A DNA stretch of 64,000 bases from positions 84,795,495 to 84,859,494 of the forward strand of contig JALGPY010000005.1 of assembly GCA_023055425.1 (NCBI GenBank). The letters are read 5' to 3'. How positions within the stretch are numbered: the first letter of the stretch is position 1; each line of letters starts with the position of its first letter. Origin of the DNA: Linanthus parryae (taxonomy: Eukaryota; Streptophyta; Magnoliopsida; Ericales; Polemoniaceae). The notes below the pieces were generated by a model. The model saw only the letters and a program-made list of their open reading frames with translations. It was not told the DNA's origin and did not search any database. Made by a program: the position numbers and the translations under genes. Below are positions 21,722-33,064 of this stretch, piece by piece.

Positions 21722-23249
21722 TGTTGGAAATATGCCCTAGAGGCAATCTATTTCTTGCAACATTTATGGATTTATAATGTTATCGATATGGAGATATGCT
21801 AACATGAATGAAGTCCTTAGAATGTAAGTGTTATATTCTTAAATATCCCTAGTCAATTATATTGAATAACAGGACAACCAACTATAGACTAGTATAGGGT
21901 TGGATTGATATGGAGATATCATGATCCAACACATGGGAATGCATTAGGCGTAATGGCATACTGGATTGACCCATCTCCGAGAAGGCTACATACACGTTAT
22001 GTAAAGACACAAGGGTTTCTCGCGGTGACAACGGTATTGTCATCCTTAGACTTGAAGTCACTAGATCATCTAGTTGTGGAATATTGTGTTTTGGTAGCGT
22101 CAAACGCGACACCATGACTGGGTAGTCATAAAGGCGTGTATCGGACACAATAGGAAGCAAGATTAGATATTGTAGTGATGTAGATAGAATTTCTCCCTCC
22201 CACATAACGGGAGCAAATATCCGTGCCGCTCGAGGGATAGTGCTTATAAAACGTTTAGCCAGACTCAAATAAATCAACATGGGATATTGATGTTATTTGC
22301 ACGAATAAGGCTATTCTCAGGATCGAGAAAATATGGATTGGATATACGCGTGTGAATTGTATGTCTTGTGTCCAATCCGGATATAGAGACAAAGGGATGA
22401 GATAATACTTGCACAAGGCTTGTCAAAGTTATGACTATTCCTATTAGTTGGGTGGCATGGATGTGTTGCTAGATACCGCTCCATGTTAGTAAACTGTTAC
22501 TACCAAACAAGTAGGAACCTATGGGGTCACACTCCATATGGATCAAACTAGACTTTGGAATTAATTAATATGACTAATTAAATAGAAGGATCAAAACGCA
22601 ACTACTTACAAACTTAGTAGGACTAATTTGCAAGGTGGACTAATCCATGTATAGGCATGATTAGGAGTTGGAGGATGGACTAATACATGTATTGACATGA
22701 TTAGGACTAGTTTGCAAATAGAACTCATTGATGTATTGACATGATTAGGACTAATTTTCAAAAAGGGACTAATCCGAACTTGAGTAGGATTAGGAGAGGG
22801 CCTTTATGTAGTAAACAAGGAGTTGTTAGACTATATAAAGAATACTCCTAGCTTCCTTCCTACAACTAATGCTCATAACATTACTTGAGTAGGAGAGAAA
22901 GTAAGAGAGAGAGAAAGACATGATCTAGGTCGAGCCTAGACCCGTCCGCCCCTACCCCGTCGGCCATAAGAGGCCGAAGCCCTCTTTTGGTCTAATTTGT
23001 ATGATTCTTCTTATTTCTTCTTCCATCGGATTCTAGCACACGACATGGAGCAATCTTGAGCTTGATCCTAGGAGTGGATCAACCGTAGAGACGTGACAAT
23101 ATTCGCGTTACAAGTTCACAGGAGACCTCTAAGGTACATGACACGAATCCTTTACTATCGTTATGAATTCTCTTCATGTGATCCTTAGAGGGTCTTGATT
23201 GGATAAATTATTGTTTATTCTGTTGCGTATCCATGATCAAAATCCTATA
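21722..23249 (+). repeat. Angela-like solo LTR
   Basis: A complete 1528-bp LTR begins TGTTGGAAATATGCCCTAG and ends ATCCTATA, so the usual terminal CA has become TA. ATATT flanks it on both sides and no internal region is present. A solo LTR arises when the two LTRs of a full element recombine. It inserted into an LTR of its own family. Confidence 0.88.
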
Positions 23250-23254
23250 ATATT
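23250..23254. repeat. target duplication of solo LTR, right (ATATT)
   Basis: Match to 21717-21721. Confidence 0.85.
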
Positions 23255-23617
23255 GATGTTATCTGCATGGATAAGACTGTTCCCAGGGTCGAGAAACTAT
23301 GGATTAGATATATGAGTGTGACTTGTATGTCTCGTGTCCAATCCGGATATAGAGACAAACGGATGATACAATATGGTAACACTGGTCACAAGGTTTGTCG
23401 GATCACTAACTATTTCTATTAGTTGGGTGACATAGATGTGTTGCTAGACACCGCTCCTATGCTGGTAATTGTTACTACCAAATAAGTAGAAACTTATGGG
23501 GACACACGCCCTCAGGATTAAATTGGACTTGGGAATTAATTAGTAGGACTAATTAAAAAGAAGGATCAATACGCAACCACAAGCAAACTCAGTAGGACTA
23601 ATTTTCATGGTGAACTT

Positions 23618-23622
23618 ATCCG
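23618..23622. repeat. target duplication of LARD-like element, left (ATCCG)
   Basis: Repeated at 52519-52523. Rejoining the flanks gives a continuous LTR reading (CTTATCCGTGTATGAACATG). Confidence 0.88.
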
Positions 23623-23741
23623 TGTAACACCCCCAAACTGGACAAACCGGAAGCCCGGGGATGTCACTCCGTACCCAAGATTAAACCCGGATGCAAGGAG
23701 GTTTTGTAACAGAAAATCCAAACCAGATACTTAAAATAAAT
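23623..23741 (-). repeat. LARD-like element, left LTR, first piece
   Basis: Matches 51101-51221 of the right LTR. It ends at the TAAAT target where Copia-2 entered and resumes at 48891. Confidence 0.88.
23737..23741. repeat. target duplication of Copia-2, left (TAAAT)
   Basis: Repeated at 48886-48890. The uninterrupted version (AAAATAAATAATTAAAAA) is in the sister LTR near 51214. Confidence 0.9.
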
Positions 23742-25053
23742 TGTAAGGTCACACGTTTCATGGACATGAAATACTTAGTTATTTCAAGGGTTTGAACCAG
23801 TTTTCAAAGCCTTGAATCAAGTTTCACAGGCTTGAAATAGCAGAGCTATTTCACGACCTTGAACCAGGATTCAAAGCCTTGAAACTGTCTGGCCTGCATG
23901 CATGTTCTGAGGGGGAGTTTCTCTAAACTCTTTTGATTTAATTCCATCCCTCTAACCCCTGTACTTGATGTGTTATTATTTGATGATGAAAGACAGACTG
24001 TTTTGATATATCTAACATGTTTTAATCCATCAGTTTGACTCAGGTTTTGCAGGGTATTTTATTTCCTAAATATGTTGTATTTGTTTCATTATCTAACTTT
24101 TGCAGGAAGGAAAATACGTGGAGAAGATGATCCTGTGATCAATCAGAGACTCATGAAAGCTTCTCAGTTTGTTTCAAGATAAGATCACAAAAATATCTCT
24201 GAAGATTGTGATCAACTATCCGTTGGAGAAGGCGGTTAAAGAGAGTCAAAGTTGTTGCCTAAAAAATAGGAATTTGTTGCTGAAAATATGTGAAGACTTG
24301 CAGAGCTTCAAACAGTATAAATGGAGCTCATTTTGAAGCAACTATATACAACACTCAACGGGAAAAAATAGAGACACAATTCTGGATTGACAAGCATCAA
24401 AGAAGTTCATCACTCTCACAATCCAACTCACAGAAGTTCACTGCATTCTTCACTGCAGTTCTACACTTTAGTGTTCTTCTGTATTGTGCTTTATTGTTAG
24501 ATCATTTCTGTAATACTTATATATTTCATTATCAAGGATTGTTCAAAGTGAACAATCGATAATTCTTAGTCAATCAGTTAGCTAGAGCAGTTACTAGATA
24601 GGTTAGGGAGAACCACAAGCTGTAACAAAGTAAGGGAACTCTCCGTGCTTGATATCTAGGGCATAGCTTTTGATTCATAAGAATTGAGTTGAAAATCCTG
24701 CAGGGAGAAGATCCTTGAGGTAGATATGTAGGTCCAAGTGGACTGAACTCTATAAATCCAGTGTCTCTTGCATTACAGTTTCATTTACATACTTCGTTTT
24801 GCAGCATTCAAACTTGTCTGTTTTCAAGGGTTTGAAACTCTTTTCAAGGCCTTGAAAAATACTTGTCTGTTTCATTTCTAAGTGTAACTCTTTTCAAAGG
24901 CTTGAATTTGTGTTCAAGGCCTTGAACTCCATTGCTCTTGAACTAAAACTCTTTTCCTCCACAAGTATTGCAAAAAGTTGGCATACTCTATTCAACCCCT
25001 TCCCCCCTTCTAGAGTATCTATGTTGCATATCCATGTGCATACTCCCCTTGCA
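23742..25053 (+). repeat. Copia-2 5' LTR
   Basis: Begins TGTAAGGTCAC and ends CCTTGCA before the primer site. It holds palindrome clusters at 23780-23885 and 24820-24930, including a perfect TTTCAAGGCCTTGAAA at 24842-24857. Confidence 0.93.
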
Positions 25054-25067
25054 ATTGGTATCAGAGC
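25054..25067 (+). other. Copia-2 primer binding site
   Basis: ATTGGTATCAGAGC directly after the LTR; same as in Copia-1. Confidence 0.9.
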
Positions 25068-25103
25068 TTGTATCACTGTATTAGATTTAATCATCTGGTG
25101 ATC

Positions 25104-25974
25104 ATGAGTATTGCAGGTGATGGTGGTTTCTCACAGGGAAGAGCTTCTAACAGACCTCCTCAATTTCGTGGAGACAACTTTGCTCACTGGAAAGCCCTGA
25201 TGAAAATGTTCATCATTGATCAGGACATAGAGCTTTGGACCATTATTGAGAATTGACCTCACACTTTCTTTACAGAGAAAGATGGGATCAATACTCCCAA
25301 ATCTAAAGACTCACTCTCCTCTTCTGGATTGGAACAATTCTCTAAGAATTACAATGTTATTTACATTTTGTATTGTGCTTTGTGTACAGATGAATTCAAT
25401 AGGATTTCAAGCTGCAAGACTACCAAAGAAATCGGGGATAAGCTTGTGGTGACATTTGAAGGAACAAGTCAAGTCAAGCAAACCAAAATCAACATCTATC
25501 TCAGGAAATATGAGTTGCTCAAGATGAATGCAGATGAGTCAATCAGAGATATGTTGAAGAGGTTCACAGACATTTTCAACGACCTTGATTCTTTGGGAAA
25601 ACATATTTCGAATGAAGAAAAGGTGAGGAAGATACTGAGAAGTCTTCCAAAGGCCAAATGGGAACCAAAGACAACAGTCATTGAAGAAGCTCAAGATCTC
25701 TCATCACTACAACTTGATGACCTACAAGGGAAGCTCTTGACTCATGAAATTTCCATGAATGAAGGTGATGGAGAGCTACCTGAAGGTGTCAAAAACTTAG
25801 CACTCATGTCCAAAGAGAATGAGAAAACTCAAAGCCTTGAAACTGAAGATGATGATGATGATGAAGATCCATTTGCATTGATTTCCAAAGCCTTGACCAG
25901 AATTCTCAAGATGAAGAAAAATTTTGGAAACAAATACTTCAATAGTGAAAGAAATAGACCATCCAGTAGCAAGG
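25104..25974 (+). pseudogene. Copia-2 gag, N-terminal part
   Basis: Begins at the ATG at 25104 (MSIAGDGGFSQGRASNRPP). The Copia gag core follows with HWKALMKMFIIDQDIELW, then a TGA stop at about 25255. The frame continues open to 25974, with FEGTSQVKQTKINIYLRKYELL, LPKAKWEP, a QLDDLQGKLLTHEI stretch, and a run of aspartates. It is cut at 25974 by the Tat element. The rest, including the CCHC knuckle, is at 40993-41220. The one internal stop and the 15 kb insert disable it. Confidence 0.88.
25970..25974. repeat. target duplication of Tat element, left (CAAGG)
   Basis: Repeated at 40988-40992. Rejoining gives SSSKDYKGKSSSQN, as in Copia-1 gag. Confidence 0.93.
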
Positions 25975-26601
25975 TGTGCACAAGAGATTCCGGCGGGGAG
26001 ACCTCCGTGTACACCGTATGTAGAGGATCAGAGATAGCACAGGAAGAGTTGGGTTGTGTGTAGGGAGAGAGTAAGGCAGTAGTAATGTCTGAGAGAGAGA
26101 CACAGGTTTGGCAGAGCTTCCGCGTATGGCTAGTGTGTCCTTTTTTGTATGGAAAGGTTAACGTCCTATATATAACGGAGAATGTGACCGTTGCAGTGTG
26201 GTTAATGCGCCTATTAATGGCGGCTTAATTAGCTTAACCACAACGGCACGTTCGTCCTCATATATAGGGACCGTTACAGCACGTTATGCGCGAATACCGG
26301 AACCGTTACGAGGTTGACCGGGTTTGACCGGATTGACTGGGTTTATGGAGCTCATGCCATAAATCTCTCAAAGCAGTTACTAAAGGTCGCGTGCGGGCTT
26401 GGCTCGCACGCGACAGGACTTACTCTAGCCTCCAAACCACTAAGTCCCTACAAGTCCCGTGCAGTGGTATGCGAGGGCTCTGTCTCGCAGCCCCCACATG
26501 GATCAGCTCGGCTGGTGATCCAGTGTGTGTGGAGCACAATATGGTGTGCTAGATGGTTTCCACGTGGCCCAGATCTGTCAGCTCAGAAAGCACTATCTAC
26601 A
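25975..26601 (-). repeat. Tat element 3' LTR
   Basis: 627 bp, TG...CA, matched by 40360-40987. It contains near-palindromic TATA-like words around 26166-26180 (CTATATATAACG) and 26258-26270. Confidence 0.94.
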
Positions 26602-26615
26602 TTAGCCCCCTTTCT
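26602..26615 (-). other. Tat element polypurine tract
   Basis: On the minus strand AGAAAGGGGGCTAA abuts the 3' LTR start TGTAGATAG. Confidence 0.8.
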
Positions 26616-27322
26616 GCGCGTGAAGACTCATAGCTGTATAGACTTCCATGCGCAGAAACCAACATACGCGTCGCCGCCATGCACCAATTCAAATACGGGT
26701 AAGTTCAGCCCCCGTGTGTGCCATTATGACCTAAAACCCCTAGAGTCGTGCCGTCTGGCCTTTAGGGTTTTAGGCGTGACGTCAGCTTGTCCTGTGATTG
26801 CGCGATTCGACGGTGACGGTTGCGATTCGACTACTGAAAGGACGCAACCCTTCATTGTTTTTGGATAAATACTTTGTATCCTCCATTGTTGCAAGACATC
26901 ACTTCTTTCTCTCAAAGTGAATGATACGCGGAAGTCTTCGAGAGCAGATTCAGATAATCAATCACCAGTTCAGAACTGCAAATCGTCTTCTTCAACTGTG
27001 TGTATCCAAGCAGGCTTCGCGAAAACAAGGTTGGCCTTGTTCAATTTCGATTAAAATACTAGTGTATGCTTTGAACAGTGTTGGATCTGCAAACCCATGA
27101 CATATTATCTGTTGAAACTTGTGAAGATGCTTCAAGCTTTGGACCCAATTTTGGCTTGATCTTTCGATGATAAGGATCTTGAAATCCCTGATAATGCAAT
27201 CCTCTAATTTCTGAAATTGATACCAGAAACTGTTCATCTTCCTTTCCATAGATCTTGAATCTTGAAATTCAAACTGAAGTGTGGCATATTTCTCCCCCCT
27301 TTTTTCTTGCTCTTCCGCAGGA
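26616..27322 (+). promoter_or_regulatory. presumed promoter and 5' leader of the antisense gene
   Basis: This 0.7 kb lies between the 3' LTR and the antisense gene. A GGATAAATACTTTG word near 26864 could be a TATA box for rightward transcription. A pyrimidine tract ending TTCCGCAG at 27320 directly precedes GAATGG, which looks like a splice acceptor two bases before the start codon, so the leader probably contains an intron. No experimental support; the call is inferred from position. Confidence 0.35.
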
Positions 27323-30300
27323 ATGGCCAAGACAAAAGGAACCAAACCCACCAAGGAGGACGAAGAGATACCTGATCTTCCGCAAGCTTTATGGCGAAAA
27401 GCCCCCTATCAGGGTGGCAAAGATTTCTACCACGCGAGGGTTAAGGCGAAGAAATTGCCTGCGTCTGTCCCCAATGAGGGATTGCTAACACTGACTCCCC
27501 CAGTTAACTCAGCCTTGCTCGAGTTGATTGGCTGCGAGGATGTGGTTCGACTGGGAATCGAAAATGGGTACTTCCCCTATGCTGCGATTTCCACCCAAGC
27601 TTTTGTCCAGAAATTGGACTACATGGATGAGTGGATCGACCATGTGTTGACCAATCATGCTGCGACCCTCAATGAGGCTGGCGTATACTTCGCTGTTCGT
27701 GCTATGAAGGGTGCTCCCGTGAAGCTGGACCAGTCCATGCTTCTAAACCTTCTTTCGCGCTACTCGCCTGCGACTCACACATTCCACTTTGCTGAGTTCG
27801 AGGCTGCCCCCACACTCGAGGACGTGCACATGCTGTACGATCTTTCTCCCATGGGTGAAGTGGACCCCTTGAGTCCTTTGAGGACGGCTGCGGAGATCGC
27901 TTTGTACACGCAGATGGAGGAATGCCTATCCGAGGTGAAGAACATCTCCACCCGGTGGACCACTATCAAAGCCCTTCCGAACTGGCAGTTGGTTGATACG
28001 TCTGCGAAGAATACCTGGAATAAATGGGTGCAGTACTTCTTTCGTGACTACGCGAACAGCAGCATCACCAAGAAGCTTCTGAGTGAGGACCCAGAGGCCA
28101 AGAATTATGTGGAGGGTAAAGGCTATCACTTGACCCTTTGTGCTTTCCTCTGTGCATGGCTGTCGAGGTACTTAATCGATGGTCACCCGCATGATGGGGT
28201 CTTCTATCATGTTCTGCCGCTTGCTGTGAAGCTCGCCCTTGGGCAGAGAGTCGCACTCGGACCCTTGGTCTTGGGCACGCTGTACTATAGACTGGATCAG
28301 CTAGTTGTGGCCATGAAGGAGTCACGTGGCCACCTCGATATACTGACTTTCGTCAACATTGCCTTCTTGACAATGTGGGTCTTTGAGCGATGGCCGTCAT
28401 ATGCCCCAACTGCACTTAAGCCTAACAAGTGGTGTCCCCCAGGCGAGGTGGAGGAGCGTAACAGTGGTAGAGCTGCGAGGTGGTTCGGAGCGAACAATAC
28501 CAAGTGCGTTTGGAGCCTGATATGCGACAAGCGGCAAGAGTTCACTGCCAGGCCCTATGCCATGCGCATTGAGAACGTGCGATGGTTTCCAAAGCTGTAC
28601 CCTTCTAAGGGTGTCGTCTTCTCAGAAGAGCTCCTCTTTGAAGAGGGATCGCATTTCCATGAGCGCTATCGCGAATTCTTTTGCTGGTGTCTGCGAGGTT
28701 CCCTTCCTGCTCTCGCAGAGCATATTCGTGAGCTCGCGCCTAGGTATGAGAGGATTACCGTGGATGTGGACCCCACTCGAGTTTCTCCCCAGTTCGGCTT
28801 TGATGCAGTGGCACCATCAATCTGGCCCCAATCCATTATCAGAGGTTGCTATAAGCGCTTGCTAACAAAGGAGTGCAAGACAGTCTTCATGAACAATCTT
28901 CCCTTTGAGCAGCCTTCGGGTAACCGCGAGGGCGGTTGTTCCCAGAACTGGCTCGCATACTGGGTCGCCCAGAAAACGAGGATTGAGACACAGTCGGCCG
29001 CCCAGCCGAGTAGAGCTCCCTTGATCAAAAGAAACTCTTTTCCGTTTCGCCCCAATTGCAGTCTGAGCGAGTCTGAATATGGTTGCTACTCATTGTTGGA
29101 CCATGAGAACCATTTGTGCCCGGGACGTCATTCTGAAGGAAAAGATCGTCGCAGTTAAGAAAGGCGACTCGCATGTCATCAGATATAGCGAGAAATTTGC
29201 TAAGGTAAGCAACTTTTTCCGCGCGCGTTAAGCTTCTTGATTTCCACATGTTGATGCCTTTATTCTATACTGTTTGCTGTAGTGTCATGTGCGGAGATTC
29301 GCATCTGTTGATCGTTCCAAGTCGTTGGTTAACACTATTGTTGCCACCAGAAGACAAGGACAGTCGTTCCTGCTAGCATCGAGGATGGACCCCGAGGTCG
29401 AAACCAGGATTCGCGCAGTCATGAATGCTTTTGCTGACTCGCTGATAGATAATGCTCCGGCCTCGTCTCCACCCAGAGATAATCCGTCTCCTCCAGCGAC
29501 TGCCGCGCCGAGAGAGAAGAGACCCAGGCAAAAGGGAATTACAATTTCTTCCCCTAGAAGTGCTCCAACTTCCCCTCCAGCGAGGTCTCTTTCTGTCAAG
29601 GATAAAGGCAAAGGTCGCATGCCCAGCAGAGCGCGGAAGGAGCTCGCAGTTGAGACCTTTGTTCCATTCAACCAGGAGGAAGAAGAAGAGAGGCAGGAGC
29701 CCAGAGAAGGTGATGAAGAAGAGGAAGAAAGAACAAATGTGATACATGAGGAAGAATCAGGAGGTACCTCCATCGCGTTTCCATTCTCATTATCGAAATT
29801 CTTTTGCAATTCTTTCTTAAACCAATCGTTTCTTCGCAGATGATGATGATGATGAGACCATCGGTGGCCTTTTGGCCAAGAGACAGAAGAGGAATGCTCA
29901 TTCTGACACTCCAGACGAACCCATAAGCGAGGACGTTCTTGCCGAGTCCAGGAAGACAGCCGCGGAAGCTGCTGAAAGGAGAAGGCAGCGAGAAGAGGAG
30001 GAGCTCGAGCGTGTGAGGCAGCGGAGCCTCGAGGAGCAACATGTTGACGACTTAGTGCGTCCCATTGATGAGGAAGATGCACTTCCCGAAGAGGTGGCTC
30101 CTCAGGCTGAGGAGGAGGATGCGGCTCTAGAAGAGGATGCAGCAGCTCTGGAGCAAGCCCAAGCAGATTTTGAAGAAATCGCAGGTGGCGATAAAGGTGA
30201 GATCTTCAATCTCGCAGTAACTTATAGAGATGTCATTGTGGGTGCGTTAAAGCATGGTGTGTCAAAGGCTGACATTCGCCGTTGGCTAGTAGGCAAGTGC

Positions 30301-31622
30301 GGTGAACCCTCAGGTAATCACTTGATCGATATGCATGAACTAAGATTAGTACCCGAAGCATAATCATGACTACCTTCTTCGCGCCCCAGGTCATGCTCCT
30401 TTTAAAGACATGCTTAATGAGGAAACACTAATAGGGCATGGTTCCACGTCTTTAGTGTATGACGAATACACTGCAATCCCACCTTCGCGTGGAGGTGCTT
30501 GCTCTTAGCTTTAGCAACGGTCGGTAAAATATCGTATGATACAATTTACCTCACACCATCGCATTTTGTGTCGCAGGTACTGCTGATGAACCTGTGCTGG
30601 AGCAGAGAAGTCAGCCTTCTGCGTCCTATGTTCCGATTCCGAGTTCCCATACCGAGAAGCCCGTCGCAGCTGTTGAACATGCAGGAGAGCCTCTTGAGGA
30701 CATCATCGAACTTTCTGATGATGCTGAAGCTGACGGTGTGCTAATGGAAGAAGATGCCCGTACTGGCGCTGAGGAAGTAAGAACAAGTACTGTTGATGCT
30801 TCCGCATCTGAAAGTGTCCCTCGCCAAGCAACTTCGGCTGTCACTTCGCCTCTGGCGATGACTGAGTCGGTGGCACCTCTTCCTGCGTGGAGCTTTTGGG
30901 GCTCGCAGGTCGGGAATGCAGTCGCAGCTGGTGCGGCTTATACTCTTCCTCCTAACTATGAGGGGTTAGAGCTCGCAGCTGACAAGAGAGCTATGGAGCG
31001 AGGACAGTCTTCGACTACTCCAGCAATGCGCATTCCTTCTCTTCGTGAGATTCTTGAAGGAACTGGTAAGTAGAGATTTGCTGTTTGCATCTCGCATTAT
31101 TCATTTGCAAGTTTGATAGCATAAATTAGCTTTGACATTGCTTTAGGTTTGAAGCAAACTGATGTGGACTGGCTAGTTCGGATGCGCCTCACCTACCCCC
31201 AATCATTTGCAAGATCTCTGGAGATAGGGCCCTTCGACAGGAGGCTGTTTCTTACCGAAGCCATTTGGATTTTGGAGCAGCTGTCTGCGGCCACGCCTGC
31301 GACCATTTCTGTTCAGAGTGCCGAATTGCTTTTTGGCATGTGCCAAAATCTTCTTGCCAAAGTCCAAGGCAGACTGGGTTTCAGATTTCTTATGAAAAGA
31401 GTTACCCTGATTCGCGCAGCCGTAACTTTGAAACTCGACCACCAAAACCTCGCAGCTGAGAAGCAAAAGGTGGAGCAGCAGAAGCAAAAGGCTGAAGAGG
31501 CTATGAAGCTCTATCATGAGATGAATTCCAAGTGCGAGCAATTGAAGCAGGAAGTGGAGCAGGTAGAGAATCTGAGCCATCAGTTCGCCCCTCATGATTC
31601 CTTGATCAAGAATTTGCTTTGA
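27323..31622 (+). CDS. antisense plant-mobile-domain gene inside the Tat element (6 exons)
   Basis: Predicted exons are 27323-29204, 29283-29763, 29840-30196, 30390-30494, 30577-31065 and 31147-31622, about 1260 residues. All introns are GT-AG. The first is phase 0 and the other four are phase 1, and joining keeps the frame. Exon 1 encodes the plant mobile domain (aminotransferase-like, PF10536 type), with PALWRKAPYQGG near the start and THTFHFAEFEAAPTLEDVHMLYDL at about residues 150-175. Exons 2-5 encode a serine/proline-rich, acidic, highly charged region with KR-rich likely nuclear signals; exon 6 ends in a coiled coil (EKQKVEQQKQKAEEA). One +1 shift is needed between about 29072 and 29158, so this copy may be mildly damaged. 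Extra ORFs, some antisense, are known in Tat elements. The start at 27323 was preferred over the in-frame ATG at 27281 because a CAG acceptor sits between them. Function unknown. Confidence 0.8.
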
Positions 31623-32036
31623 CTTTTGAATTTTGAAAAGTAGCAAGGAAATAGCTGGAACATTAATGTAATGCTAAAGCATTAATGTAATGTTGTTAGG
31701 GTTTCTCCCCCCCCTTTTTTATAACAAAAGAATCGACATGCCCGTTTTGCCCTTTCCGGGATTTGATGGGATATCTCTGTGCATATCTAATTATGACATC
31801 AGCAATTGATATTCTGCTTGATTTTCGCGCTAATTTCTCGTAAGATAAGCACGCCTTCCTTGGGAAGTCCATCCGAATCATGACCATCCGTCATTAATTA
31901 GGATACACAACTAAATCGTCGTAGCCTTTAGTAGGGTAATTGATCGTTACCGCTTTTCAAGGCGTAAGTGATTGACCTTACCCTCTTTTCAAATTCTGCT
32001 GACTCATCTTGGCAACTGAAGAGTCTCCACAAGGCC
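31623..32036. other. spacer downstream of the antisense gene
   Basis: No ORF of note. A C-run followed by T-run at 31707-31721 and AT-rich words at 31640-31690 could hold the 3' end signals of the antisense gene. Confidence 0.35.
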
Positions 32037-32044
32037 TATATAAA
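32037..32044 (+). promoter_or_regulatory. TATA box-like site on the antisense strand
   Basis: TATATAAA within GGCCTATATAAACCC is a good plant TATA box for rightward transcription, 38 bases before an ATG at 32082. It lies inside the Tat element, opposite to pol. Confidence 0.4.
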
Positions 32045-32081
32045 CCCTGTCTTTGTTATTTGGGTTCTTCATCCCAAAAAT

Positions 32082-32427
32082 GTGCTTTGCCGTGAGTCCT
32101 TACGATTGCTGGCTTCAACGCTTGTTTTCCGTTGATTCATGGCAACTCCGTGTTGTGAATCCTGAGTTTGCGCTTTGTGCTATAGAAATAGTTTCCATGA
32201 TCCGCTTTATGAGGCTTATTGATCTTTATAACCATCATAAAGAAGATGGAGATGATATCTCATGTGTGTTCGAAGAATTTTCTTCGTGTATTATGTTTGC
32301 AGGTCATGTTTCCGGCCACCTCCCGGTGAGGTGCAGCGCCGTAGTGACCTTGCTACCGACTCGTAATGAACGGTGGAATTCTCCTCCAGCATCCCTGGAG
32401 GAGAATTTACTGCCCCCACGTTCGTGA
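32082..32427 (+). CDS. small ORF behind TATA-like site, unknown
   Basis: The ATG at 32082 opens a frame (MCFAVSPYDCWLQRLFSVDSW...) that runs to about 32427. The same frame is open from 32053 with an earlier ATG, but the later ATG fits the distance to the TATA-like site better. A TTTGCAG acceptor-like word at 32296-32302 suggests a possible splice inside it. A second overlapping frame (32373-32585, GGEFTAPTFVSSGWRTVAF) is also open. I recognise no domain. It could be a second small antisense transcript of the element or simply non-coding leader. Confidence 0.25.
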
Positions 32428-32585
32428 GCTCAGGGTGGCGAACCGTTGCGTTCATCCCCGTCTACAAGGAACCCTTGCCCTTCGGAGCTTCTGCTTGCCT
32501 GTTGAACGCCGGAACCGGTGGTTCCTCAAGCACATCTCATGGGATGTTGATCAGACAAGGGCCTTGTCAAATACTGGGATCTTGA

Positions 32586-33064
32586 ACGTATGTCTTCATG
32601 TGGCTCTTTGGAGCAAGGCCCCACTTGCGATAGATGTTCGGCCGCAGATCTGCGTATCGCATAGCCGGTGTTAGGACCGTTGGGTTCGTCCTTTCTCAGT
32701 TAGGATTCCCTCGGTGTGTCACTGCTGGCTTGTCAGTTACTTTTCGAACGTATTGTAAGCCATGTTGGCTGCGTAGTTAGATTTGAGCTTTTTCGCTTGT
32801 AAGCTGCTATCTAGATAGATAAATTGTAAGTCTTTTCAACTCATAATGATAAATAGCTTTTGTATTATCTGCTGTCTCGTTACAACAAAATACAATTTCG
32901 CATGCGTATCGGCATATTTCGCCTTGTGTAATGCTATATACATACTTCGCATTTGCTATCTGCCTCATTAATTCGCAGATGTCTTATTAGATCGTTCGAG
33001 ATCGTGCTTGCGCAGCTGTGCCATCTTGGCAGATGGGCTTGTGATTTGCTTGCAGATTCAAATG
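32586..33064. other. spacer before the tandem array
   Basis: No gene. GCTATCT/AGATAG words at 32805 and CGCAT-rich stretches at 32895-32990 look like decayed outliers of the array that follows. Confidence 0.4.

Noticed and set aside
26314..26868. Plus-strand ORF of 184 codons and its copy at 40700-41005
   Set aside because: Mostly LTR sequence of the Tat element read in the opposite sense, with no protein family similarity that I can see.
28557..30082. Long minus-strand frames such as 29285-30082
   Set aside because: They are shadows of the antisense gene exons; composition mirrors the Ser/Pro/Glu-rich coding strand and they show no family motif.
27323..31622. Independent host gene interrupted by or lying next to the Tat element
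   Set aside because: It lies entirely between the two LTRs and the matching CAAGG duplications, so it moved with the element.
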